A stretch of DNA of 64,000 nt from positions 3,224,001 through 3,288,000 of the forward strand of contig JAEILZ010000006.1 of the NCBI GenBank assembly GCA_018873225.1, written 5' to 3'. This document shows, piece after piece, positions 10,785 through 22,174 of this stretch. Position 1 is the first letter of the stretch; every line of letters begins with the position of its first letter. A program made the translations under genes and the position numbers. Source of the stretch: [Phialemoniopsis] sp. UDSM-2020. Its lineage: Eukaryota > Ascomycota > Sordariomycetes > Thyridiales > Thyridiaceae. The notes below the pieces were generated by a model. The model was not told where the DNA came from, ran no database searches, and saw only the letters and a program-made list of their open reading frames with translations.

Positions 10785-13700
10785 GTACCCAGGGTGTGGA
10801 TCAGATACCACGGGAACGCCGCCCCTGCAGCGCACACATGCGGGTAGCAGCTGGTAGAGGAGGGTACCCGGGCGAGCCTAGCTGTACTTGGATGACTTCT
10901 GGTTGCTGGTAGCAGTGAAACATTCTCTCCGAGGCATTCTTTTGCAAGCCTAGACGAGTAAGGAACAGCAGATGGACCCCCCCGGCAGTCGAGTGTTTTG
11001 GGGGTGATGTACGACGCATTCTCTAGCCCACACCCACTTGGCAGGCTAGGACGACTTGGACGAGAAGCTTACCCTGGTCTGGTTCGCCCTCGGTCTCACC
11101 CAAGAGCAGGCCAGAAGCTGTCTAGTGCTGTTGCCGAGTCGGTCCTTTGATGGCCTCTTGTCAGTTGCTGTTTTTTTCTTTTTCTTTCCCGTCCTGATCT
11201 TTCCTCCTCCGCACAGCACTTGCGGCACAGAACATAAGGGTCCAGGCTTGGCTCGGTCAGGCCATGGCCCCTCTGACAGAAGGCCCCTCTACGGGCGCTT
11301 GTCAGAGCGGACCACGGACGGCATCGTCGCCTTGGGCGGAATAGCCAGCCATTAGTTCTTGGGAAATAAACCTGACGCGGCGAGGCCCCCGTCTCCGGGC
11401 GAGCAGACCTAGATGCCGCGATGGTTCATCGGTGGCTGGCCGTGGGCAACGAATCTGCCCTCCCGGAGTAACTCTACTCTGGATGACTCGTACAGTCCTT
11501 TGGTCCTTACGCAATATCCGATAGCGCAGTGCGAGCTATGGGAGACAAGATGCCAAGGTGACGCCATGTGGGCACGATTTGGTGCCGGAGTGAGCGACGT
11601 TTTATGGCAGGGGTTGTTGACAGAGCCGGGGAGGGGGAATGCGTCAAAATGGCATGGCGAGCTGTGTGCTGCACCGCACCACCAGAGCATAACCACAGGA
11701 GGTGGCCCACGGTGGCCCTCCAAGCCAAAGCCAAGCCCGCCCAGGCCAAGCGCTGGGGACTTGCAGGTGGGCGAGCCTAAGCTGAATTCGAAAATGCGAC
11801 CGGGCAATTGAGGGGAATTGTGCTGTTGCTTCTCTCCAGTGCGGCGTGGGCAAGCCCAGAAAAAATTGATGCAGGATCAGACTAAAAAAGACCGGTCCGG
11901 GATGCAAAGTGGGGTAAAAACTCTGCACCAGCCCATTCATGGCCCAAGAACCACGTACGCAGATCTGATAAAATTGGAAAAAAGTGTGAAAACTGGAGCT
12001 TCAGATCACCAAATATTGGTCGCTGGGACGAACCATTTTGCCCAAATCATGCAGAACCCATGAGGCATCCTGGCCATCCTGGCCATCCCAAGGGTCTCCC
12101 TTCACACACTATTCCCACCTTGACGATGTCGCCGAAAAGCGGACAGCCCACACCACGGAGGATCCCGCATCCTGCTGCATGTCCTTTTACGCAGCTTTCC
12201 CCAGCCTGGTGAGAATGGGGACGTTTTTACGTACTGCATTGGTGAGAGAGAGGGAGAGAGCAATGGACAGTCTCACCCGCGCGCAGGCCGCCACACGATC
12301 CCAGCCCTATTCCCGCTGGTTGCTCTCGATGTTTGGGTCACACGACACTTGACAGCCAGTCAAGCTCTGAAACTCGGTCAAGAATCGAGCAGAATGGCGC
12401 GGGTAGCTCGTAGGCCAGACTGACAGATCCGTGGGGGCAGCGAGCTGCGATCACCTCACTGACGTAAAATGCGTGCTTCTCAGCTCGCGCCGATCATCAC
12501 CGCAGTGGGATGCCCAGCACCACAGCTCCATGGTGATTCAAACACCGGACCCCAGCTCCTCCTCTCATCCCAGATCGATCGATATCGGCGCATGGATTTG
12601 CGACCCGCTTCCTGCTGCAAATGAAATGCGTTCTTTGGGATCACTGTCTCATCGTGAATAGTCGCAGGAACCCTGCATCGACCCAGTCTGGCACCCTGTA
12701 CCTCCGTACGTAAAATCGTCCTGTGTAACCGAGGCGTCGAGCGTGCTGGCCTTGGCTGTCTCGCTTTGGGAAAACCTCCGATGTTCGCACGGGTCGGCCA
12801 TTCCAGGCATTCCAGGTAAAAGAGGCTTTCTCTAAGCGCTTTGACCGCGCGGGAGGGCACACGCACGGCCTTGCCTTCATGTCAACGTTACCATAGTGCC
12901 TGCTGAAATGCAGGGTGGCCGCCATGGCATGGGGATCTACCCCATTGTTGTTCCCAGCGATACCTCGAGTCAGGTTGCCATGCACTGAATCGAAGGCATG
13001 CGTGCGTACCCGCAGGGGACCTGACTTAAGCATAACCCAGCCAAGAACCAGATTGGCCCCCATTTTCCTCAGTTCGGTCGACACGACTTGCCTGCCCAAA
13101 AGCAGATCCCCAGTGGTTGCTGGTGGGCATCCGGAGCATTTGGGACGATGAATCGCAAATCACTCCAACCACTGCTCCTTGCCTACCTCATCAGCAGATA
13201 CTACTGTCGTCACCCACAGAGAGAAAAACAGCTTGTGTGGAGAGCTTGACCTCACAGACATGAAGCTAGTCATCTGTTGGAACTAGCCCCAAACCTACCC
13301 ACGGTGCCGGCGCGGCACTTTTGGGGCGCCAAAACGTCACGGATCTTCGATCTGCCACCTCATTCTCGCCCCTTGCATCATCCCGCCTTATCTAATCTTG
13401 ATCTAATCTGAGACCTCACGCATCATCTCTTCTCGATCTCGACTCTACCGGTCCATGCTCTTCCCAAATGAGCAGATTAGCATGTCTCCATATCCCAAAT
13501 CGTGAAGTCAACGTCCCATAGAATCCACAAAGATGACTGGCCGTGCATACCTTGGTGGACACCCAGATGGTCTGGATGCCGGTAGATCATGACAAAACAA
13601 ACAGCTCAAGAGGCCCATCTATTTCATATTATGAGAGAATAGCTCGCCGATTGTACAACTGTTCGAACTCTTGGCTCCCCCATGGCGCAGGGGTTGAAGG

Positions 13701-14012
13701 TTGTCTAATCGGCACAGACACCTAGCTCCATCATAGTCCCACCACCATAGATCGTTGGAGAATGAGTCTGTTCTCTAAACAAGGAATGCAATCTTGCTTA
13801 GAGCGATGAAAAACTGACAGCATTGGCTCCCTGGGCGAGTCTGCATCTCTCATTGCCTCAAAAGACTATAACGTGCAAAATATCGTATATCATGTTTGTA
13901 CCTCGTTCTGACGGCTGCTGCTATTGCAAGCGTTGGGATTTATTTCCTGCAGAAAGACGGCCCGAAGTGTCGGAACTTCATAGAGAACATGACGTTCCGC
14001 TGTGCTGTCTCC
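10785..14012. other. Long gene-poor region
   Basis: About 3.2 kb with no frame I trust. The longest open frames (around 11409-11811 on both strands, and 12641-13099) overlap one another, lack family resemblance and do not splice into anything recognisable. Short pyrimidine runs (about 11168-11215) and a GAGAG run (about 12245-12260) are present. It may hold the distal promoter of the siderophore gene or a non-coding transcript. No tRNA was recognised. Confidence 0.5.
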
Positions 14013-17000
14013 CTACTTGCCCTTACTCCGAAGGAACCAAGTTACCTGTTCTTCGTTGACTCTCTGAAGATTATCCAAGCCAAGATCCGCTCGCCCCAGT
14101 GCCACGCACTCAAGAGTCGTCTCCAGTCGGCCAACCTGTCTATTGAATCGACTTATAGACTTCACAAATTCGCCCGATGTCCAGAGCCTCGACATCGGGG
14201 TCCTGTTCATGAGTGTGGCGCCGTTCTTGAGAAATAGTTCAAGGATCGGCACCCATTCATGCCAAAGATCGATGTTGATTTCTCCTTCAACATTCAATTC
14301 TTCGAGCATGGTTACCAGGTACCACGTCCAAACAGTTACTCCGCCTTTGCGATACACCAGGTTGCAATTAGCTCCTCTTTCCAGCAGGCAGCGAATCATC
14401 TTTTCGTCGGGATATCTGCAGCACGCATCCAAAAGCAAAGGCCAGGTTCCCTTTGTCCTATAACACGACGAATCCATCTTTCGGGCAGGTGACGACCCTA
14501 AAGTCCTCGCAAATAGCCGCTTAACGCGTGAAAAGCCTATTTCTTTGGCGATTGAGGAACTGTTCGTGGTCTTTTGAACTTTTATCAGGTCCATGGCTGC
14601 GTTGTCGGCGGTTGGAAATTCGCCATTGTCGTCATGTACTTCGTCAGTTCTCTCCTCGGCTAAGCATCCGGAACGAGCCTTAGCCTTCACATAAGTAATG
14701 AATCCATAACGGACCATAACAGCCAAAAAGCTGAGCCCGTGCTCGTCTTTTTCCTTTTCGTAAGCACCTCCGTCAGGAATCAAACTGAAAAACTTTCTCA
14801 TCGGGTATAACAACGAAATCGTGTCTCGAGTATTCAACACATGATCCACTGTTGTCTTCAACGAGTCTAGTATTTCCATGACAAACTTGTCACCATCAGT
14901 AATCTCCGCCGCGTACTCGATGCATTCCCTAAAGTGTCGCCAGGGCCTGTCTAGTATCTTAAGCATGGCAAGATTGGCAGCACAGAGTTGGCGGTTGCAG
15001 TCAAAATCTCCGGCTGCATGATTGATCTTTTCCCCAAGATCTCCTGTGAAGAGGTACTCTTTCACGGAGCGATGAAGATATTGCATCTTGTTGTCACGAG
15101 TAACTTTAAGAAGCCCTTTACACCTGCTGTTTAGCCGCCGTCGCACTGTTTCTGCTCTCCGTCCTCGCTCGTCTTCAGATAAAGAGCCGATGGCTAAGCT
15201 GCAGACGTTGCTAGTTTCTTCTGTGTCAGCAAAAGAGAAAAGCATTGCGGTAGGATCATGCGCTGCATGAATGAGTTTGAAGTACTGTGATGCATGCTTG
15301 AAGTAGAACGGGTCGAGACTTTCGAGAATAGCCCGGAAGAGTTGTTCCAGTTCCGGAGGGAGAAGGTCTAATCTTCTCTGCAAGTCCGAGATGCGATCAT
15401 CATAGCTTAGACCTGCAAGTAGCGATGATACAACCAGTGTGACCCAGAGAAAAACACCGGATGATTTCTCGGCAATGTTTTTGACGAATGACTGCGCGAA
15501 TTGCGGCTCGCGTTGACATAATCGGTCGAAGCCTTCGTTTTCACTGAATTTGGATGAAATAAAATTCGTTATATCAGTGAAAGTTAGATCCTGTAGTCGC
15601 AAATTTGCCTGCTTTCCGAATGCATCCTCGAAAATGACCCAGGGACGACTGGACACACAGAGCTTGACGTTAGGGAGTCGAAGAAGCGAGGTGAAAGTAG
15701 ATATCATGTGGCTGTGGTCGCCCTTGTATTCATCCAGACCGTCGATGAATAGACACACCTTGACTTGATCTTGAGTGACAAGGCAATTGATGGACTCGTG
15801 TAGCATGTCACGAAGCTCGTCGTCACTGAACCTCGCCGCTTGGCTTCCAAAAAGACACCAGAGTTCCCAGTGCTCTGGTATGATTTCAGGGATCAATTCT
15901 GGGTGTTGCTGCAGTATTTGATGGAGCAGAGACAGAAACAGGCCTCGTTGAGATGCCTCTACTTCTGTTCCTACGGCCCAGAAGTAAAAGCAAGCAATCA
16001 ATAGCTTGTGATCTGGACCAGCCCATTTCAGAAGATGTGGACGGCATCGATCCCTTTTAGTAGAACCGCTTGGCGCCTGGAGGATATACTTCATAAGTGT
16101 CGACTTGCCAGATCCCGCTTTTCCAGTTATCCAGTAGAGCCCGTCATCGGATTGTAGCCACGAGACAAATGGGTGCCGATAATGATCTTTGGGACGATCT
16201 TCGAAGATCCATCTGAAAGTGGCCTCGTGAGCTTCTGCGATATTTGTTTCTCGAGAACCCATGTCCCTATACGATAATGCAGCGATGATACGAGACTGTC
16301 CTTCGCACTGTCGTGACGGTAAGACTTGAAGCCTGGAGTACTGGCTGCTATGTATTGGTGGGAGCTTGTGCACCCCTCGTTCCAACGCACGTTGCAAGAC
16401 CATGTATTCGAGATTGTCCAATAACGACCGTGCATCTTCGGTGTTCGAATCGAGGATTCCGCGCAGGTAATTAAGCACGACACTGCCGAGCGCGTCACTG
16501 CTCCACCTGTCCCTCTTTGACGCTACTCCATCCCAGGCTTCTTCCCTCTCCTTGTACCTTGCGTCGGCCTTTAGCTGCTGGAGAGTGGCTTCCTGCCGTT
16601 CCAATGACCTAGTTGCTTGTTCCCTAGTGAATGTGTTAATATTGCTGACTTACATTACAAGGCCATTCACTTACCTTATTGACATCAAAATGTTGACCGA
16701 CAGCTGTTGCCTCAAGTTGTTGATCCGCGCATGAAGATCGTTGATCCTAGATTTATTCCAGCTTAACTTGAAAGCAGTCACCACACTGCCCAACTTCCTC
16801 CTTTGATCATTGATCCCTGTTTCGTCCACAGTGTGTAGGAGCTCGTTGACAAGTTGGGAACACTCGTCGGTTAATATCTTGAGCTGTCTCTCACTGCTCG
16901 TAAGGTCAACAGCCTCGCCAGTCCCGGCTTGGCTCGCTTCGAACTGCTTGAGGAGCGGTTCAAAATGCGCAGTAATGTGTCTCAGATCTTTGAGATCAGA

Positions 17001-17117
17001 TACATCATAGCTTTCAGCTGTAGCGATCGTCCAAGATGCCTTGGCAAACTGGCCGCCAGCATTCAATACCTGAATGACGTTTGCCGCCAGGGAGAGAGCC
17101 GCAATAGCTTCGGCCAT
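14013..17117 (-). CDS. STAND/NLR-like NACHT protein 1
   Basis: Two exons, 17117-16675 and 16623-14013, with a 51-bp GTAAGT/TAG intron; 1017 residues. The N-terminal 150 residues are helical (MAEAIAALSLAANVIQVL) like the fungal STAND N-terminal domain. A NACHT NTPase follows, with Walker A GKAGSGKS at about 315-322, Walker B CLFIDGLDEY about 125 residues later, and a sensor-like CVSSRPW. The C-terminal part has two ankyrin-like pieces (LLERGANCN and LELFLKNGATL) rather than a clear repeat array. Such proteins are thought to act in non-self recognition and regulated cell death. The frame is open upstream, but the first ATG fitting the family start is 17117. Confidence 0.87.
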
Positions 17118-17741
17118 GGCCACACCGCGAGAGATGAGTGAGGCGATTTTGTTTTGGATCTCATGAGAATACGTGAGCTGGTCGGGCTGGCGGCGGTTGC
17201 CAACTTGGATGAGTCTTCCCCTCCCGACCAGGCTGAATTCTTGCAGCCTGACATGACATGTGATAAGGCATTCTTCCCCAAGCCACGAAATCCCACCCAA
17301 CAGAGATTCGTCCTGAACAAGTAGCCACGTGACGCGGAAAGTTTATGCCGTCGGATGAAAGTGCGAAAAGAGGCAGAGTGGCTTAAGGAAGTGAGATACG
17401 GATCATGCCATGGTCCTAGGTCTTGTATTATTCTTTAAGGAGAAATATCACAGTATGAAAGTGCGGAATGATGCTAAGAAGTCAATACTGTGAGTGAGTA
17501 TCCCTTGGAGCTGCTCGGATTTAAGGAGTTAAGAACTACATCATGGACAACATAACCCACTAAAAGTAACTACGACCGGACACGGCATCCGAAGCGGCAA
17601 CGGCTTCAATGACTTTCGACTCAATGAAAACCTTGAGCTCAAAACTCGTCAATAACAGGTCAGGGCAAGCTTCCCGTCACCAATACTTGACTTCGGATAC
17701 CGCCGCCGTGCGCCTCATCCTATACCTTTCTGAATCAGCCA
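17118..17741. other. Divergent intergenic region between STAND 1 and a Zn2Cys6 gene
   Basis: About 620 bp between two start codons facing apart, so it probably contains both promoters. No gene or repeat is seen. Confidence 0.5.
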
Positions 17742-19496
17742 ATGGAGCGACGAGGGCCAAGTCACTCAGGGCCGTACGGACAAGCGTGTAAGAGCTGCTT
17801 CAAGTCAAAATGCAAGTGCCTCGCGCGTACTGATGGCCCTGGCTGTCAACGATGCCACCGGCTGAACCGGACCTGCCAACCCACCGACTCAGCACATCGA
17901 CGTTCCATCTACAAGCAAAAAGACTCGGATGCGCGGATCGCCCAACTTGAGCAGAAGCTCGATGGTCTTATCTCGAGACTGGAGAGTCGGGGCGCATTTG
18001 ACGACGATGCAATGCTGCCAGAAAGGACTCGGTCAAACCAGGAAAGCCGAGCGGTCCAACTTTCCGACGAGCCTGAAATGGAGTCTGATGCTGATGCTGG
18101 GCCGCTTCCGGAGTATGCTCCTGAAGAAACGGCCGAAGACGATCTCCTCCACAGGTTCCGCTCGCGCATGCTGCCACACTTCCCCTTTGTTAGTCTTCCG
18201 CCTGAATTAACAGCTCAAGAGCTGGGAGATTGGCGCCCTCTGCTCCTTCGTGCAGTCGTCTACGTGACATCGCAGAATCACGCAACAAAGGAAGCCAACG
18301 ATCTCAGACAAGCATTGTGTGAGGCACTATTGGACGAGGGGCCAGATAGAATGGAGTTGCTACTGGCTCTACTGACATACCTGGCCTGGGGCTTTGATCA
18401 TTCAACGCTATTACCTCGGCTCATGATGCAGGCCGTGTCACTGGCGTGCGAAGTTCATGCCCAGCAAGGATCGGGCGGAATGGAGGCGCCCGAGCTGACA
18501 GCAGTATTCCTGCCACGTGGTGACATTTCTTCCGACTCATGTCAAAGCGATTTCCTCGAATGTCATCGTGCTGTCCTCGGATGCTTTGTGCTCAGCTCGG
18601 CCGTTTCAACCTACCTCAACCACAGCACCGACGCGCTACGTTGGTCACCACAGATGAACGAAGGGCTCGCCGCCCTGAGCGCAAGCCGCGAGTGCGAAAC
18701 AGACGCCGCTTTTGCTGTACAGGTTCGCTTGCAACTGACGGCGCAGAAGGCCGTGCACATTCGTCAGGAGAATCAAATGGAGCAGTCGGCACATAGTCAG
18801 ACTTCTCCCGCTGGAAGTGCGGCACTCATGTCGATCACATCACTGCAGGGAGAGTTCGAAGACTTCCGAGCGTCGCTTCCATCCTCAGACACCAGCCGGA
18901 GTTCGACTCGCCACCACTCCCATGTCTTGGCTACCGAGCTTGCTCTTGGTGAGACTAGGTATGCCGTGAATTCTATGATGCCCTTCATCGTCGGTCATTT
19001 CACCGCCATGACCACGGGGTCTGCCCCGCCTAGAACAGACGGGCGCGCGTCTTGCTTATGGCAGTGCGTGGGCTCGGCCTCGGCCTGCATCGACGCGCTG
19101 CTCGCCCTCCCGATCACAGACTTTGCCGGTATATCTGTCGTGCAGTGGTCGCAACTCGCGCGAAGCTTGGTCGTACTGCATCATATTACGGTCAGTTTGA
19201 ACGACCCATTCTGGGACCGCTCTTCGGCACGTTTGACGGTGCAGTTGCCGGAGCTCCTGGATCGGGTTACGGAGAAGCTGGAGGCCGCGGCTGATGTGTT
19301 CACTGAGAAAGGCAAAGAGCTCGAAGGCAGATTCACTGGCATTGCGCATAGATTGCGGGAGTTCCACGCAACTCTGATGGACAATGATGATGTGGCGGGG
19401 GAGCATGGAGGCAACCAAGTGTTGCAAAGCCGTTCGAGGCCCAACAGAAATGCTCGAGATCTGCTCCATATACCCGTTAGCGAATATGGGACTTGA
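17742..19496 (+). CDS. Zn(II)2Cys6 transcription factor, intronless
   Basis: 584 residues in one frame from ATG 17742. The binuclear cluster is near the N-terminus: C-x2-C-x6-C-x8-C-x2-C-x6-C at about residues 16-45, with ACKSCFKSKCKC and CQRCHRLNRTC. A basic linker and a coiled coil follow (IAQLEQKLDGLISRLES). The rest resembles the helical middle-homology region of fungal regulators. It is a nuclear DNA-binding regulator, expected to bind CGG half-sites. It converges on the MFS gene at 19714, with a possible target in that gene or the reductase beyond it. A run of 15 A starts 18 bp after the stop. Confidence 0.9.
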   Translation: MERRGPSHSGPYGQACKSCFKSKCKCLARTDGPGCQRCHRLNRTCQPTDSAHRRSIYKQKDSDARIAQLEQKLDGLISRLESRGAFDDDAMLPERTRSNQESRAVQLSDEPEMESDADAGPLPEYAPEETAEDDLLHRFRSRMLPHFPFVSLPPELTAQELGDWRPLLLRAVVYVTSQNHATKEANDLRQALCEALLDEGPDRMELLLALLTYLAWGFDHSTLLPRLMMQAVSLACEVHAQQGSGGMEAPELTAVFLPRGDISSDSCQSDFLECHRAVLGCFVLSSAVSTYLNHSTDALRWSPQMNEGLAALSASRECETDAAFAVQVRLQLTAQKAVHIRQENQMEQSAHSQTSPAGSAALMSITSLQGEFEDFRASLPSSDTSRSSTRHHSHVLATELALGETRYAVNSMMPFIVGHFTAMTTGSAPPRTDGRASCLWQCVGSASACIDALLALPITDFAGISVVQWSQLARSLVVLHHITVSLNDPFWDRSSARLTVQLPELLDRVTEKLEAAADVFTEKGKELEGRFTGIAHRLREFHATLMDNDDVAGEHGGNQVLQSRSRPNRNARDLLHIPVSEYGT

Positions 19497-19713
19497 TAGA
19501 TCCTTAGAGCAAGCAAAAAAAAAAAAAAACGTGACTCTAGTCCTGATCAAATCAGTATAACAGAGGAGCAAGAGCTTTGATGACCATACAAAGGCTATCA
19601 TGTGAGGAGTCGAGATGGATAACTACTGCGTCTAATGTCTAAGGCATTCTCTAAGTTTACAACATACCACTTACTTCATCAGCACCACCATTCAACTCAA
19701 CTCTCGCTGTCGT

Positions 19714-21571
19714 TCAATCTCTCCCACTCTCCGATGATACGGGCCCCGCTTCCACGGCCTCCTCATCCTTCAGCTCCTTGCGCTTTTTGATCTCCAGGAT
19801 GTTGTCATTGCCCATGCCCCAGCTGACAACGAATGCAGCTATAGCCGTGGCAATGCCGAGATACATGACTTTATCGACGCTCTTGGCGTAGGACTGCACG
19901 ACTGCGGCCAGAGCGGAGGCGGACAGGCCAAGGTCTCTGAAAGAGCGAGCCCCAACGCGGATGATAACTTCTGGGTCGGTGTCGATGACGGCAATACGCT
20001 CTTGAAGCTGATCTCGGAGACTATTGTTGAAGATGGCGTTACCGACGACTAGGAAGATGGACCCGCCCAAGTTCTGACCAAAGAGAACGATAGCGATAGC
20101 CGTGGGGATCTGATTGAGGGGAACGAGGTTCTGTATGGCAATGAATGCCTTGAAGTAAAGAAAGTTAGTTCACTACAAAGCGAACGTCAAGATGAATTAC
20201 ACGAGCAAGACGGAGAAAAATGGACTTACGCCTGAAGAGCCGGTACCGCATCCCACACCATAAAGGATCTGGTAGCCAATCCATTGGGCTGTGGTGGTTG
20301 TCGGACTCAGCGTCGACATAGCTCCGTACCCAGCCGCTGCGATGGCAAAGCCAACGAGAATCCACGGGAGATAGTACCCAGTGACCTGAGTCGCGATGCC
20401 CGTGGTCACGGTGGCCAATACCAGACCAAGCGTGGCTGGCAACATGTGCACACCACTCGTCAAGGGCGAGTCGTTCAAGATGGACTGAAAGAACATTGCA
20501 AGGTAGTAGTCGGCCACAAGTGTCACGGCCAGACGGAAGAATTGTCCGAGTGTAGCCGAAGCTATCACCGGGTTCCGGAGCATCGAGAATGGGATCATGG
20601 CCTGGTCGCCCTGGCGGTGTTCCCATATGGCGAAGGCGGTGAATGTGGCTGCGGAACCGACCAGCAGTCCTATCACGACAGAGCTGTTCCAGGCATACTG
20701 ATTCCCACCGTACTCGAGTGCCATGAGAAGCATGACGACGGCCGGGCTAATAAGCATGGACCCGATGAGATCCAGCGCCTTTACGGCAGTGCCAATGACT
20801 TGGGATGGAGGTGGCTTGTGGCTGCCTTCCGGGATCGTATTGAATAAAAGACCACCGCCAACAAGGACGCCGCAAAAGAGATTGAGGTAGAAAACCCATC
20901 GCCACGAGACATTAGAGGTGAAAGCACCACCGACAATAGGTCCCAGAGCAAGTCCAAGCTGCCCGATGCCCATATTGATACCCATGACCGCAGGTCGTCG
21001 TTGCAGAGGGAGGACGTTGGCGACAGTCGTGATAGAGCCAGTGAAGATGCCCGAAGATCCCAGACCAGCGATGGTGCGACCTACAATGAGCATGGACGAT
21101 GACTGCGCAGCTCCGCACAGGGCGGACCCTAGCTCGAAGATGATGAAGAAGACGATGAAGGCCCACTAAAGCAACGCATTAGGATATCTCAACACAATTC
21201 GAGGCTTTGAGAAGATTTCTTGCCTTTATTGAGAAGTACCGATAGATCTTGCCGCTCAGGGGCTGGAAAGCCGAGCTGCCCAGCTGATATGCACTGCCAT
21301 ACCATCCGATGTCCATCAGGGAATCGAACTTGGAAGTGATGGCTGGTGTCACAGTGGACATGACAGCAAGGTCAAGGAAAACGAGAAAATAGCAGACCAC
21401 GACAGCTGCGAGGATGGAAGCAAGCCTAAAGCCTGTTGGAAACACGTGGACGTACTCGTCGACGGCGCGATCTTGCTGACTTTGAGTCGAAGGAGTCTGC
21501 TGCTGCGAAGAATCCGCATTCGCATCTTCGAGGTTCCCGTTCGGGATTACTGCAGCTTTTTCTGGCTCCAT
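19714..21571 (-). CDS. MFS drug/toxin exporter (DHA2-like, 14-TM type)
   Basis: Three exons: 21571-21224, 21165-20230, 20148-19714; 572 residues. Intron 1 appears to use a GC donor (GCAAGA) with a TAG acceptor; intron 2 is GTAAGT/AAG. A polar N-terminus of about 45 residues precedes the first helix. Signatures include [14 protein letters not shown] in TM1, GWYGSAYQL, and [16 protein letters not shown] around TM4-5, typical of the fungal toxin-efflux branch. It is expected in the plasma membrane as a proton antiporter. The substrate is unknown. It lies between the Zn2Cys6 gene and a reductase gene. Confidence 0.9.
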
Positions 21572-22174
21572 ACTGATTCAATGAGACCAAGCAGATGATA
21601 TGTCGTAAAGGCGCCTTGAAAGATGGTGGGAGTACAATACATTGGCAACAACAACCAGTTCCTATGTGCAGACTGTATTTAAATGTAAAAGCGAGTGAAC
21701 TGCAATGGAGTTAGAAGACGTAATAGATCTTTGAATGGAGTACTAAATCTGACTTGTTTACTTTTCGGTCCATCGTTTGGGCCGCAGCTCCCGGTCCGGA
21801 CGCCGACGCCGTCGACGAGGTCCACACCAAATTGCCTAGCCGGCATGATTTCGTCCGACTCATGATTCAGGCCAGCAATCCTTCATTCGAGGCATTCTAG
21901 CCCTACGTCTACTGGGGACTGTACGAGCTTTGATTATTAATTTTCTACAGTGGATCTCACCAATGGGTTTCAGGGGTTAGTGACATGTTGAGAGAACAGA
22001 GCTACAAATAAGTGGACGAGTCTGTTGCGATTTACATGCACCGATTGACCTCTATAAGAATATGCATCTAGACCAGAAAGCAAGCATCGAAAGAGTTATT
22101 ATACTGAAAGACCACCAAGATGAACCTCAAACTGGAGAGCCATAACGAGACAGCCACTACTAACATCTTAGCCT
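21572..22174. other. Intergenic region with a coding-like relic
   Basis: It holds the probable MFS promoter and a 135-bp stretch (about 21781-21930, plus strand) that reads like protein: a frame with KLPSRHDFVRLMIQASNPSF, an in-frame TAG, then PYVYWGLYEL and TGA. I do not recognise the family. It is most likely a gene fragment. Confidence 0.4.

Noticed and set aside
11409..11811. 132-codon frames on both strands
   Set aside because: Near-mirror frames of equal length with no family match and no splice partners; random open frame more likely.
12641..13099. 152-codon minus-strand frame
   Set aside because: No recognisable domain and atypical composition; overlaps other unsupported frames.
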